Assembly: GCF_018398315.1 (NCBI RefSeq)
Contig: NZ_JAHBRW010000001.1
Coordinates: 1,484,001 to 1,548,000, forward strand
DNA from: Chelatococcus sp. YT9
GTDB lineage: Bacteria > Pseudomonadota > Alphaproteobacteria > Rhizobiales > Beijerinckiaceae
Length of the DNA stretch: 64,000 nt
Reading direction: 5' to 3'
Positions within the stretch are counted from its first letter, which is position 1. Each line of letters starts with the position of its first letter. The position numbers were made by a program, and so were the translations under genes. The notes below the pieces were generated by a model. The model worked only from the letters and a program-made list of their open reading frames with translations. It was not told where the DNA came from and made no database searches. This document shows, one piece after another, positions 48,199 through 58,621 of the stretch.

Positions 48199-49342
48199 CG
48201 CCTGCGGTCCTCTTGCCCCGCTTCACGAAGCCGGGTTGTCTCTTCCTCATAGGCTTTGACGATGCGCTTCACCAGCTCATGACGAACGACATCGCCTTCC
48301 CGGAAGCGAATATGGCCCACGCCTTCGACTTTTGACAGGAGGCGCACAGCCTCTACCAAACCCGAGCTTTGGCCTGGCGGCAGGTCTATCTGCGTGGGAT
48401 CACCGGTCACGATCATGCGTGAGCCTTCGCCAAGGCGCGTCAGGAACATCTTCATCTGCATGGTGGTGCAGTTCTGTGCCTCATCCAGAAGGATGGCAGC
48501 GTTCGTGAGTGTGCGCCCCCGCATGAAAGCGAGCGGCGCGATCTCGATGAGACCCGTCGACAGCCCCCGCTCCACCAGCCGCGCCTCCATGAAATCATAG
48601 AGCGCGTCATAGACCGGCCTCAGATAGGGGTCGACCTTCTCCCGCATGTCGCCCGGCAGGAAACCGAGGCGCTCGCCAGCCTCCACCGCCGGCCGCGACA
48701 GGATGATCCGCTCGACGAGGCCTTGCTCGAGCAAGGAGACCGCATGGCCCACCGCGAGCCAGGTCTTACCGGTTCCGGCGGGCCCCTCCGCGAACACCAG
48801 CTCATGCCGGCGCAAGGCTCTGAGATAGATGTCCTGCGCCGCGTTACGCGCCTTCACGGAGCCGCGCTTGCGGGTGACGATCTGCTCGAAGCCTCCGGGG
48901 CGGGGCTCGGTTTTGGTTTCTTCCTGCGGGAAAAGGAAGCCCTGCTGGGCGCTTTCTTCGATCGCGCCGTCGACGTCGCCAAGGGTGATCTGAGCTCCCG
49001 CCTTTACGCGCTGTGCCAGGCTTTCCAGCACATGGCGGACCCGCTCGGTGAGATCAGGCGGGCCTTTGATGACAACGTGGTTGCCGTTGGCAGTCGCGCG
49101 GACATCGAGCCGGCGCTCGATGTGAGCGAGATTCTGGTCATAGTGGCCGAAGACCAGGCTTGCGGTGCGATTGTCGTCCAGGGTTACGAGAATTTCGTCG
49201 GCCTCGCCGCTACTGGCGTCAGGTCCGCCGCCAGGGCGGCCGAGGACAAGTGGATCACCGACTGCACGTCCCCGCGACACGCGTTGCGACACGTCGTCCC
49301 CTCCCTTGAATGCCTTCTCCGGCACCTGTCTGACGTCACGGC

Positions 49343-49346
<4 letters not shown>
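48195..49346 (-). CDS. phoH: PhoH-family ATPase
   Basis: PhoH-like proteins are P-loop ATPases thought to act on RNA; they sit next to ybeY in most proteobacteria. The 383-residue protein has an N-terminal RNA-binding-like region, then Walker [48 protein letters not shown], Walker [11 protein letters not shown] and the sensor [11 protein letters not shown]. It overlaps miaB upstream and ybeY downstream by 4 bp each. Confidence 0.96.
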
Positions 49347-50731
<1,385 letters not shown>

Positions 50732-50999
50732 TCGTTCAGATGCTAGCACGCGGTTGGCCGATCGGTCAGGAGAAAGTAGGGGACCGCGTTTCTGTCGCAG
50801 CCCCGGTCGAGCCACCTCGGCGCCCGATCTCGCGACGGATCTCACTCCGCCCCTCGATCCGGCAGCCTGGCCGGCGAGCTCGCCGTGCCGGTTGTCGGCC
50901 GTCGCGTTGCCTTCTCCTTATGCCACTCAGCCCCTGTTTAAGCCGCCAGGCGGCCCGAGGAAATAGGCCGCGCATGACAATTGCGCCAATAGGCGCGGA

Positions 51000-51800
51000 T
51001 CACGCAAGGCCACGCGCAGCCCGGGCCGCCCGCATTGCGGCGCGAACCTGCGCCTCCGCGAGTCGTGTCACGGACTTGCGGTCCGTCCTTGCATCGACAG
51101 TAATGGGGTCGCCCCATGTCAGTATCACGTCGATTGGCGCGCCTTTGAGGATTGCGCCGAGGTGTGGTGCCAGGTCCATATCGCCGTACCAGGCGATCTC
51201 GGCTTGGTCCGCGTCGCTGAGGGGCAAACCGCCTCGCCTGGCATAGGTGATCGTGAGGGGCTGGAGACTGACGGGCGCTTCGCCATCGCCCGTCAGCGTG
51301 TCGCGCACGGCGCCGACCAAGGAGGATCGGAACGGCAGTATGCGGATGCCGTCGCCGGTCGTTCCTTCTGGAAAGAGGACGACCGCGTCCCCGCGGCCGA
51401 GCCGGGACGCCACCATGGTGTTCGTGGCGGCTGTCGCCGTGCGTCGCGTGCGATCGATGAACACCGTGCGCTGCAGCCGGGCCAGAAGGCCGACCACAGG
51501 CCAGGTCCCGACCTCCGCCTTGGCGATGAAGGAAACGGGCGCGGCCGCGGAGATCACGGGAATGTCGAGCCATGACACATGGTTGGCGACGATGAGGGCA
51601 GCGCGGTTCTTCACGCGCTCGCCCCGAACCACCAAGCGCACGCCCAGAATGCGGCAAAGCATGCGGTGATAGATCTGGGGGATGACCTTGGCGGCGCGCG
51701 AGCTCGTCCGCACGGCCGCCCATTGTAGCGGAATGCCAACGAGAGTGATCGGCGCGATCATCGCCAGCCGCAGGATCTGCTTGGGATGGGGAACCTTCAT
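51000..51800 (-). CDS. 1-acyl-sn-glycerol-3-phosphate acyltransferase-type enzyme (PlsC/OlsA family)
   Basis: The 266-residue membrane-associated protein has the acyltransferase motifs NHVSWLD (HX4D), RTVFIDR and LFPEGTTGDG. A hydrophobic N-terminus (LRLAMIAPITLVGIPL) anchors it. PlsC acylates lysophosphatidic acid; OlsA of rhizobia, in the same family, acylates lyso-ornithine lipid. The two cannot be separated by eye. It lies between rimI and miaB, where rhizobia usually have the same gene with fur/mur beside it; no fur is present here. Confidence 0.9.
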   Translation of the reverse strand: MKVPHPKQILRLAMIAPITLVGIPLQWAAVRTSSRAAKVIPQIYHRMLCRILGVRLVVRGERVKNRAALIVANHVSWLDIPVISAAAPVSFIAKAEVGTWPVVGLLARLQRTVFIDRTRRTATAATNTMVASRLGRGDAVVLFPEGTTGDGIRILPFRSSLVGAVRDTLTGDGEAPVSLQPLTITYARRGGLPLSDADQAEIAWYGDMDLAPHLGAILKGAPIDVILTWGDPITVDARTDRKSVTRLAEAQVRAAMRAARAARGLA

Positions 51801-51817
51801 CGACGAGGGGGTCTCCG

Positions 51818-52306
51818 TCAGGACGACGAGCGCCGCATCAGCTGCGCCGCGACACGCCGTCCGTCCGGCTTCACATAGTAGCTTTCGCGTCGTCCCGTGT
51901 GGAGGAAATCGAAGGCCTCGTAGAGGGCGATTGCCGGCCTGTTGCCTTCTTCAACCTCAAGGAAGATGTCGGTAACGCCGCGGGCCATGACCCGGCCGAG
52001 ATGGGTTGCGAGGAGGGTCTTGCCGAAACCCTTCCCATGGTGTCGTCGGGCGATCACGACCGTCAGAAGTTCCGCCTCGTCGAGGACGGCGCGGGACAAA
52101 GCAAAGCCGCTCGGCTGGCGATCACGCCCCAGAAAGAGGCCATCGCCGACGATCATCGGGTCGATGATCATGGCTTCGAGGTCGGCGGCACTCCACGGTC
52201 GCGCGAAAGCCTCTGCGTGCAGGGCGGCCATGGCACGGGCGTGGTCCGGTCGCAGGGTAAGGACGTGGGCGTCGGCTGGAGGCCTCCGCAAGCGGTCGAA
52301 GATCAT
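51818..52306 (-). CDS. rimI: Ribosomal-protein-alanine N-acetyltransferase RimI-like
   Basis: The 162-residue GNAT protein has the acetyl-CoA loop VVIARRHHGKGFGKTLLATHL and the C-terminal FLEVEEGNRPAIALYEAFDFLHTGRRESYY. RimI acetylates the N-terminus of S18 and perhaps other proteins. It overlaps tsaB by ATGA; tsaB-rimI is a conserved pair. The open frame extends far upstream through tsaB, but only this segment is homologous. Confidence 0.92.
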   Translation of the reverse strand: MIFDRLRRPPADAHVLTLRPDHARAMAALHAEAFARPWSAADLEAMIIDPMIVGDGLFLGRDRQPSGFALSRAVLDEAELLTVVIARRHHGKGFGKTLLATHLGRVMARGVTDIFLEVEEGNRPAIALYEAFDFLHTGRRESYYVKPDGRRVAAQLMRRSSS

Positions 52307-52998
52307 TGCGGAGCGGGCTGCCTCGGGATCTGTGCCGCAGTCTGAGGTTTGGCGTCCGCCGGACGCAGATAGAAAGGCTTGGGCAGGGCGGTTGCCGGAT
52401 CGGCGGTGAGGCCGAGGCGCGCTATCCAGGAGATGTCGGGGGCCATGCTCACCCCTTCCGTCGAGACTTCTACGCCGAGCGCCCGCGCGTCCGCGGCGAC
52501 AAGGCCTGCCCCGGAGCCGACCAGGGCGGCCGGACCAGCGCCGAGGGCGCGGGCCGCATCCCGGATCGAGATATGGCGGGCATTCACGACGCTGCGCCCA
52601 CCGGGCGCAACAGCCTGGAAGAACACATGCCCGTGCCGGGCATCGATGGCGGCGCCGACCAGGCGCTGCTGGCCGCTCGCTACCAAGGGGGCGGCGAAAG
52701 CCGTCAGCGTCGTGACGCCGACAACCGGAATCTTCGCGGCGAGACCAATGGCGCGCGCCGCCGCGATACCGACGCGGATGCCGGTGAAGCTGCCCGGCCC
52801 GATGCTCACGGCGACCCGGTCGAGGCTCTTGAAGCCACCATCGACCCGCGCCATGACCCGTTCCACCAGCGGTAACAAGGCTTCCGCGTGGCCGCGCTCC
52901 ATGACGAGGGACTCGGCCGATAAGGGCGTCGCCGCATTGTCCTGCTGGACGCAGGCGGCGCACACGCCGAGCGCGGTGTCGATGGCTAGAATACGCAA
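52303..52998 (-). CDS. tsaB: tRNA t6A modification protein TsaB
   Basis: TsaB is the scaffold of the TsaBDE complex that makes t6A37. The protein starts MRILAIDTALGVCAACV, with an ASKHA-type fold; ERGHAEALLPLVERVM and SIGPGSFTGIRVGIAAARAIGLA are the family signatures. It is 231 residues. TsaE, in the same pathway, is encoded at 21.5 kb as part of the AmgK fusion; TsaD and TsaC are outside the window. Confidence 0.95.
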   Translation of the reverse strand: MRILAIDTALGVCAACVQQDNAATPLSAESLVMERGHAEALLPLVERVMARVDGGFKSLDRVAVSIGPGSFTGIRVGIAAARAIGLAAKIPVVGVTTLTAFAAPLVASGQQRLVGAAIDARHGHVFFQAVAPGGRSVVNARHISIRDAARALGAGPAALVGSGAGLVAADARALGVEVSTEGVSMAPDISWIARLGLTADPATALPKPFYLRPADAKPQTAAQIPRQPAPQ

Positions 52999-53088
52999 AC
53001 CTGGCAGCCTTTCCGCCCTTTAATGCGGGCACCCTCCATGGCAGCGCCCGCTTGTATCAATTCTGTGTCGCCTGAAACAGCATCACCG

Positions 53089-53649
53089 TCAAACGGCCTG
53101 GACCTCGCGCACATCCGGCAGGAAGTGACGTAACAGGTTCTGGATGCCGTGGCGCAAGGTGGCGGTGGATGAGGGGCAACCGGAGCACGATCCCTTCATG
53201 GCGAGGTAGACCACGCCGTCGCGGAAGCCGCGAAATGTAATGTCGCCCCCGTCGCCCGCAACCGCCGGCCGCACGCGCGTTTCCAGGAGCTCCTTGATCG
53301 TCTCGACGGTGTCCGCATCTTCCTCCGCGAAGAATTCTTCGTCGGTGTCGAGCTCGTCGGCCGCGTCGGACCGCAGCAGCGGTTCGCCGGACATGAAATG
53401 TTCCATGATGGCGCCGAGAATGGCGGGCTTCAGGTGCTGCCACTCGCCGTCGCTCTTGGTCACCGTGACGAAATCGGAGCCAAAGAACACGCCGGATACG
53501 CCGTCAATGGCAAACAGCCGCTCCGCCAATGGGGAACGGTCCGCTCCCGCGCGGTCGGGCAGGTCCAGCGGCTCGCCCGACTTGACCTCTCGGCCTGGAA
53601 GGAACTTGAGGGTCGCCGGATTGGGCGTCGCCTCGGTCTGGATGAACAT
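53089..53649 (-). CDS. Nfu-type iron-sulfur cluster scaffold (NifU C-terminal domain)
   Basis: The 186-residue protein has an N-terminal Nfu_N domain (MFIQTEATPNPATLKFLPGREV, SRGVSGVFFGSDFVTVTK-type region) and a C-terminal NifU-like domain with the cluster Cys pair SCSGCPSS. It hands [4Fe-4S] clusters to apoproteins. An acidic linker (ELDTDEEFFAEEDAD) joins them. I take the ATG at 53649, three codons before the conserved TEATPNP. It is separated from tsaB by 90 bp, so it may be co-transcribed. Confidence 0.94.
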   Translation of the reverse strand: MFIQTEATPNPATLKFLPGREVKSGEPLDLPDRAGADRSPLAERLFAIDGVSGVFFGSDFVTVTKSDGEWQHLKPAILGAIMEHFMSGEPLLRSDAADELDTDEEFFAEEDADTVETIKELLETRVRPAVAGDGGDITFRGFRDGVVYLAMKGSCSGCPSSTATLRHGIQNLLRHFLPDVREVQAV

Positions 53650-53723
53650 GCGTCTCTCCTCACGCAGCCGGTTCAAGGCCGGCGGTGTCGGTCATGCCGA
53701 CTTGTCGCGTCGGCATACGGCCG

Positions 53724-53738
53724 ATGGCATTATGCCAT
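53724..53738. promoter_or_regulatory. Short palindrome upstream of the nfu gene
   Basis: ATGGCA-TTA-TGCCAT is a perfect inverted repeat with a 3-nt spacer, 75 bp before the nfu start. It might be an operator; no regulator is suggested by its sequence. Confidence 0.3.
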
Positions 53739-53852
53739 ATCCGTCCGTGTTCGAATTAGACGAAATTGGCTCTGTCGGCGAGTGTGATGTGGCGACGCGG
53801 GCTCAATCAATCAATGCGAGCCCACGCTGTCCGCGCGGCTTGATCATATCCT

Positions 53853-54422
53853 TCATGAAGCGCCATCAGACCGAGGTCCCGCGAGATCGAGCATCATCAG
53901 CTCCTCGTCGCGATAGTCGCCGGGCCCCAGCTTGAGCGCATGGCGCTCCAGCCCATAGGGCGTGAAGCCGCGCGACAGGTAAAGCGCGCGAGCCGACGGA
54001 TTATCCGTGGCCACCGACAGCTGCAGGATTTCAACCCCGCCATGGGCTTTCGCATGAGCAATCAGCGCGTCGATCACAGCGGCGGCAAGACCTTGCCGGC
54101 GCCAGCCGTTGCGGACATAGACGCCCCAGACGAGGCCCTTGTGAAGCTGTTTGAGGGACCCCGCGACCATCAGCCCGGCAACGGCGACAAGATGCTCAGT
54201 CCCAGGATCGGGATCATGCACAAACGCGCCAAAAATCACGCTCGGCGGATGGTGGGGAATACGCGCCTCGACCGCCTCATCCGACAGCTCCGCCCAATCC
54301 GCGGCCAACGCCCCGAACGAGCCGGGATGAAGGGTCAGCGCTTCCAGCCGGATCGCGCGGAAGGCGGGCGCGTCGCTCCGCATGAGTGGGCGAATGGTCG
54401 GCATCCGTTGCGTGGGCTTCAT
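53853..54422 (-). CDS. GNAT-family N-acetyltransferase
   Basis: The 189-residue protein is a GNAT acetyltransferase: MPTIRPLMRSDAPAFRAIRLEAL, then the acetyl-CoA loop VYVRNGWRRQGLAAAVIDALIAHA, then LSVATDNPSARALYLSRGFTPYGLERHALKL. The substrate is unknown; the pattern is that of small-molecule or protein acetylases. The ATG at 54404 is an alternative start. It is downstream of the Usp gene and well separated from nfu. Confidence 0.85.
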   Translation of the reverse strand: MKPTQRMPTIRPLMRSDAPAFRAIRLEALTLHPGSFGALAADWAELSDEAVEARIPHHPPSVIFGAFVHDPDPGTEHLVAVAGLMVAGSLKQLHKGLVWGVYVRNGWRRQGLAAAVIDALIAHAKAHGGVEILQLSVATDNPSARALYLSRGFTPYGLERHALKLGPGDYRDEELMMLDLAGPRSDGAS

Positions 54423-54485
54423 CGCAGCAGGTCTCGCTGGAGCGGCAGGGGTCCACCAGGCGAGAATCCGCCGGGCTGGCGTTCG

Positions 54486-54980
54486 TCAGGCGAGCGCATC
54501 GATTTCTTCCGTGCTGAGGTGCCCCGGCACGATGGCGACCGGCACGGGAAAGCTCGCCGCAGTGCGGGAGGCGAGTGCCGACACAAGCGGGCCCGGACCG
54601 TCGCTGCCGGTGCCGGCCGCCAGAACCAGCAAGGCGATGTCCTCGTCATCATCGATGAATTTGACAAGCTCATCTGCCAGCACGCCGATCCGCGTGGCGC
54701 ATTCGGGCTCCAGCCCGACCATGCCGCGCACATAGGCCGCGGCCCGTTCCAGCGCGGCGGCCGCGTCGTCCTCGGCTTCCGCGCGCATGACATCGCCGAC
54801 ACCCAGCCAGTCCTGCATGTCGGCTTCTGGCTTGATACAGAGCAGGACGAGCGAAACGCCGGTGCGCACGGCGCGCCGAGCGGCAAAATGGATCGCGCGC
54901 TCGCATTCCGGCGAATCATCGACGATGGCGAGGAACTTCGCGTGATGGCCGGCTTCATAGGCGCGTCGCGGTTTACCCAT
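54486..54980 (-). CDS. Universal stress protein (UspA family)
   Basis: The 164-residue protein has the UspA fold: FLAIVDDSPECERAIHFAARRA at the start, a helical middle and VLAAGTGSDGPGPLVSALASRTAASFPVPVAIVPG at the end. The ATP-binding G-2x-G-9x-G pattern is only partly met (GTGSDGPG). Start ATG 54980, preceded by GGAGAGA. Role: stress-response nucleotide-binding protein, details unknown. Confidence 0.88.
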   Translation of the reverse strand: MGKPRRAYEAGHHAKFLAIVDDSPECERAIHFAARRAVRTGVSLVLLCIKPEADMQDWLGVGDVMRAEAEDDAAAALERAAAYVRGMVGLEPECATRIGVLADELVKFIDDDEDIALLVLAAGTGSDGPGPLVSALASRTAASFPVPVAIVPGHLSTEEIDALA

Positions 54981-55187
54981 GGATCTCTCCGAGGAACGCT
55001 TCAGGGCGATGATGCTGGCAGGCTGAATCAATGCGGGCAAGAGGCCTTGATAAGCGTTGCTGCCGCGAGGCAAAATTCAGGCACCAACTTCCGTAGGCGC
55101 CTTCTCGGCGCCGCAGCGCCTCTCGAATCGGCTACAGTGCCTACTGGATCTCTCATCCAGGCGACTGCACAGGATGGTCAGAGGGGC

Positions 55188-55511
55188 TTACTCGTCCTCG
55201 CCGAAGCGGGAGGTCACGAGGTTGGTGATGGCGTCGAGGCAGGCTTCCGCATCGTCGCCTTTGGCGGTCACAAAAATCGTCGTGCCCTGCGCGGCGGCGA
55301 GGATGAGCAGTCCCATGATGGAACGCCCGCCTACGGTTTCGCCGCAGCGTGTCACCGTTACGTCGGATTCGAACGCATCAACCGTCTGAACGAATTTGGC
55401 GGAGGCGCGGGCATGCAGTCCCTTGCGATTGATGATCGCCAGTTCACGTACCAAAGCTCCGGGCGGCGGCACGAACGGCTCACAGTCCTCGACGTCGTCG
55501 GTCGTGCTCAT
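55188..55511 (-). CDS. ptsH: Phosphocarrier protein HPr
   Basis: HPr takes phosphate from enzyme I on His and passes it to EIIA. The 107-residue protein has His33 in NRKGLHARASAKFV and the regulatory Ser64 in GRSIMGLLILAA, the HprK target. An acidic N-terminal extension of about 20 residues precedes the fold. The ATG at 55511 is 31 bp after the EIIA stop. Together with HprK and EIIA, but with no EIIB/EIIC nearby, it is part of a regulatory and not a transport PTS. Confidence 0.95.
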   Translation of the reverse strand: MSTTDDVEDCEPFVPPPGALVRELAIINRKGLHARASAKFVQTVDAFESDVTVTRCGETVGGRSIMGLLILAAAQGTTIFVTAKGDDAEACLDAITNLVTSRFGEDE

Positions 55512-55542
55512 ATCGCGCTCTTGGCTTTCATCCCGGTGGCGC

Positions 55543-55944
55543 TCACTTGCCAGCCAGGACGTGGCTTGCCACGTTGATGTACTTTCTGCCGGCATCCTGC
55601 GCCTGGAGAACCGCATCCTGAAGCGGCAGCTCGTCCCGAACGCTGACGAGCTTGATCAACATCGGCAGATTGATGCCGGCGACCACTTCCACCTGGCGTC
55701 CACCCATGACCGAAATGGCGAGATTGGATGGGGTTCCGCCGAACATGTCGGTTAGAACCACCACACCGTCTCCCGTGTCGACATGGTCGACGGCGGCGAC
55801 AATGTCACGCCGACGCCCTTCCATGTCGTCATCGGGACCGATCGTGACGGTCTCGACTTGCGTTTGCGGGCCGACGACATGCTCCAACGCCGCACGGAAT
55901 TCCGTGGCGAGGCAGCCGTGCGTCACGAGCACTAAACCGATCAT
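55543..55944 (-). CDS. manX: PTS fructose/mannose-type EIIA component
   Basis: The 133-residue protein is a mannose-family EIIA domain: MIGLVLVTHGCLATEF, with the phosphorylated His9, and VVVLTDMFGGTPSNLAISVM. There is no attached EIIB. In Hyphomicrobiales this orphan EIIA sits between hprK and ptsH and acts as a phosphorylation-state signal. It follows hprK by 77 bp. Confidence 0.94.
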   Translation of the reverse strand: MIGLVLVTHGCLATEFRAALEHVVGPQTQVETVTIGPDDDMEGRRRDIVAAVDHVDTGDGVVVLTDMFGGTPSNLAISVMGGRQVEVVAGINLPMLIKLVSVRDELPLQDAVLQAQDAGRKYINVASHVLAGK

Positions 55945-56021
55945 TCAGCAACCTTGCGGCACCCCCATATTGGGGAGCGCTCATTTTGTGCATTGCGGCG
56001 GCAAGCGCAAGTGCAATACGT

Positions 56022-56546
56022 CTAAGTCTTCATCATTTCGTCATCAACAAACCCTGAAAAGGCGTGCTGGGTCATCAAAAAGTCCAATATATCGAGGGCT
56101 ATTGCTGCACTGCCACATAAGCTCAGCCTCGGCAGCAGAACCCCACGAATGTCAGTTCGTTGGGCTGCCGGCGCCGGCATCCGCGCAGGGTACGTCTTCT
56201 CACAGTCCACAACCAGTCGCACGATGCAGGCCGGCTCGAAGTCGACCTTCACGATCCCGATGCTGCGGACTTCCAACATCCCGGCGATGGGGGCTGGAAC
56301 TTCGGCGATGAGGCGCCCGCCAGCCGGGGTCAGCCGCACGCGATCGTCCGCGACCAGTGCGGCAAAACGTCCGTCCCTGCGCGCATCCACCACGAGGCGG
56401 CGTGCGAGCTTCGATTTCCCCGACCCAGTAGACCCGCGAATGAGGACCCCGGCCTCACCCACGACAACACAGGACGCGTGGATCGTGCCTTGGTCCGAGC
56501 GGCTGCATGCAGGGCTATGAGCCGCCCGTGAAGCGCCCCCTGCCAT
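56022..56546 (-). CDS. hprK: HPr kinase/phosphorylase, short alphaproteobacterial form
   Basis: The 174-residue protein comprises only the C-terminal kinase domain of HprK: HASCVVVGEAGVLIRGSTGSGKSKLARRL (Walker A) and FAALVADDRVRLTPAGGRLIAEVPAPIAGMLEVRSIGIV, the family signature. The N-terminal domain of the Gram-positive enzyme is absent, as usual in this class. It phosphorylates HPr on Ser. It starts 3 bp after the chvG stop, so the two are tightly linked. Confidence 0.95.
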   Translation of the reverse strand: MAGGASRAAHSPACSRSDQGTIHASCVVVGEAGVLIRGSTGSGKSKLARRLVVDARRDGRFAALVADDRVRLTPAGGRLIAEVPAPIAGMLEVRSIGIVKVDFEPACIVRLVVDCEKTYPARMPAPAAQRTDIRGVLLPRLSLCGSAAIALDILDFLMTQHAFSGFVDDEMMKT

Positions 56547-56549
56547 CGC

Positions 56550-58370
56550 TCACGACGAGGGTGTTGCTGCCGCTGCCGGCAGGCGGACAATGAAGCGCGC
56601 ACCGAGGCGGGGACGATCGCAATCGGCAGGCTGTCCGGCATCCTCGCCCGCCGGGACTTCCGCGAAGCGGTTCTCCGCCCAGATGCGACCGCGGTGCGCC
56701 TCTACGATCTGGCGTGAAATGGAAAGACCGAGACCGGAATTCTGACCAAAGCCCTGGTCCGGCCGGTCCGTGTAGAAGCGTTCGAAGATTCGTTCGAGTG
56801 CATGGGGAGGAATGCCTGGCCCGTCGTCCTCGACGATGATCTCGACCTCCTGAGGCAACCGCTGCAACTCGACACGGATCTCCGCATCCGGTGGCGAGAA
56901 GGACGCGGCGTTGTCGATGAGGTTGCGCACGACTTGTCCAAGGCGGCCGTCATTCCCTACGACAAAGAAAGCGCTGTTTCCGAGCGAACTCTTGTTAACT
57001 GTGACCTTGATGGGCACCGATCCCGTAGGCTTCAGCTCGTTGGCGACGCCCGCGACGGTCTGCACGAGGCGTTCGAGGTCCACTGGCTCGGCCTCCGCGC
57101 GCGCGAGTTCCGCATCAAGGCGGGACGCGTCGGAAATGTCGCTGATCAGCCGGTCGAGCCGCCGCACATCCTGCTGAATGACCTCGAGCAGCCGGTTTCG
57201 TGCGTCCGCCCGCTTGGCGAGGGGGAGGGTTTCGACCGCGCTGCGCAGGGAGGTGAGCGGGTTCTTCAGCTCATGGGCGACGTCCGCCGCGAAGCTCTCG
57301 ATGGCGTCGATGCGGTTATAGAGTGCCCGCGTCATATCCCGAAGGGCCCCGGAAAGATGGCCAATCTCGTCCGAGCGATCGGTGAAATCGGGGATTTCCT
57401 GGCGCGATTTGATGCCGCGCCGCACCCGCTCGGCAGCATCAGCAAGCCGGCGCACGGGACCGGCGATCGTGCCGGCAAGGAGCACCGAGAGGATCGTCAT
57501 CACACCCGCGGACACGGCAAAGACACGCAGGATAGCCCAGCGTTCCGCCGAGATGATCGCGTCGATATCGCCGCCCTGCGTCGAGAGCAGCAAGGCCCCC
57601 CTGACTGTGCGGAATCTCTGGATCGGCACAGCCACAGAGACGATCGTCTGGCCACGGTTGTTGACGCGGACCACCGTTCCCGGCGTTCCGATGAGAGCCT
57701 GCTGGACCTCGGGCAGTGAACGCCCGTTGATGGGCGCGAGCTCGTCGATGAGGGGAGACGACCCCTTGCCGAGCAGCTTCCAGAATCCTTGCCAGACGCG
57801 TTCGAGCAGGGGCGGTTTGTTTTCCACAAGGGGCGGCAGGTCGTAACGGAGAATATCGCCGCGCGAGTAGAGCGAGCGGGAATCAAGAAGCAGCAGGCCG
57901 TCACGATCATAGATGCGCGCCCGCGTGCGTGTCGGGGTGACTAGGCGCCGCAGCACCGGGGCCACCCGTTCGGGATTGATGGAAAACTCCAGCGGCGACA
58001 GCTCGTCGTTCATGCCGAAGCTTTCGCCGGCCTGCAATTGCAGGAGCTTGTCGGGATCGAGCGTCAGGGTATCCGTCTCGACGGTGGCCGAGGCGGCAAC
58101 CGCTGCGGCGATGATCTCACCCTGGGTGAGGAGGCTCTGAACGCGCGCATCGATGAGGCCGGCGCGGAACTGGTTGAGATAGAGGAAGCCGAGCAGGAGG
58201 GCGACGAGCCCGGCCAGGTTGAGCACGACGATGCGCCGCGTCAGGCTGGAGGCGCTGCGCGAGGCAAGACCGGCCGCGCCGCGCCGGAGGGCCCGGGCAA
58301 CGCCGCTGAGGAAACGCCGCGCTCCGCTGGAATGCATGCGTTCCGAACGATCAATCGGCTCGACAGCCAT
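56550..58370 (-). CDS. chvG: Sensor histidine kinase ChvG (ExoS)
   Basis: ChvG senses acid or envelope stress and phosphorylates ChvI. The 606-residue protein has two membrane helices (about 46-68 and 285-308) around a periplasmic domain of about 215 residues, then HAMP (TIAGPVRRLADAAERVRRGIKSRQEIPDF), the H-box FAADVAHELKNPLTSL, and the HATPase N box and G boxes (VRNLIDNAASFSPP, VEDDGPGIPPHALERIFERFY, GLGLSISRQIVEAHRG). It lies 251 bp after chvI. Confidence 0.95.
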   Translation of the reverse strand: MAVEPIDRSERMHSSGARRFLSGVARALRRGAAGLASRSASSLTRRIVVLNLAGLVALLLGFLYLNQFRAGLIDARVQSLLTQGEIIAAAVAASATVETDTLTLDPDKLLQLQAGESFGMNDELSPLEFSINPERVAPVLRRLVTPTRTRARIYDRDGLLLLDSRSLYSRGDILRYDLPPLVENKPPLLERVWQGFWKLLGKGSSPLIDELAPINGRSLPEVQQALIGTPGTVVRVNNRGQTIVSVAVPIQRFRTVRGALLLSTQGGDIDAIISAERWAILRVFAVSAGVMTILSVLLAGTIAGPVRRLADAAERVRRGIKSRQEIPDFTDRSDEIGHLSGALRDMTRALYNRIDAIESFAADVAHELKNPLTSLRSAVETLPLAKRADARNRLLEVIQQDVRRLDRLISDISDASRLDAELARAEAEPVDLERLVQTVAGVANELKPTGSVPIKVTVNKSSLGNSAFFVVGNDGRLGQVVRNLIDNAASFSPPDAEIRVELQRLPQEVEIIVEDDGPGIPPHALERIFERFYTDRPDQGFGQNSGLGLSISRQIVEAHRGRIWAENRFAEVPAGEDAGQPADCDRPRLGARFIVRLPAAAATPSS

Positions 58371-58584
58371 TGTCCTCGTCTAAGCCTTTCCGTGGAGCCG
58401 CCAACTCCGATACCAGCCCTGCGGCCGGATGTGCATGGCTATTGGCGCTGAAGCGTGCTGCGATGCCTTTCGCAGGAAGGGTGCTCCACCTCTCCAGGAT
58501 CGATCACCTCCTCATCTTCTGGATGAGTCGGTCCAGAAAGCAGCGTGATCTGGAGCAAATCCACGTCAATGAATGTGCTCGTCT

Positions 58585-58616
58585 ATTCGCAAGCGAATTG
58601 TCCGCAACAGGCGGAC
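58585..58616 (-). terminator. Adjacent hairpins downstream of chvI
   Basis: GTCCGC/GCGGAC (58600-58616) and ATTCGC-AA-GCGAAT (58585-58598) lie in the chvI-chvG gap, directly after the chvI stop. No T-tract follows. They may partly separate chvI from chvG expression. Confidence 0.35.
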
Positions 58617-58621
58617 GTGCC

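Noticed and set aside
53940-55577. Plus-strand ORF of 545 codons crossing the GNAT, Usp and ptsH genes
   Set aside because: It crosses several clear minus-strand genes and shows no homology.
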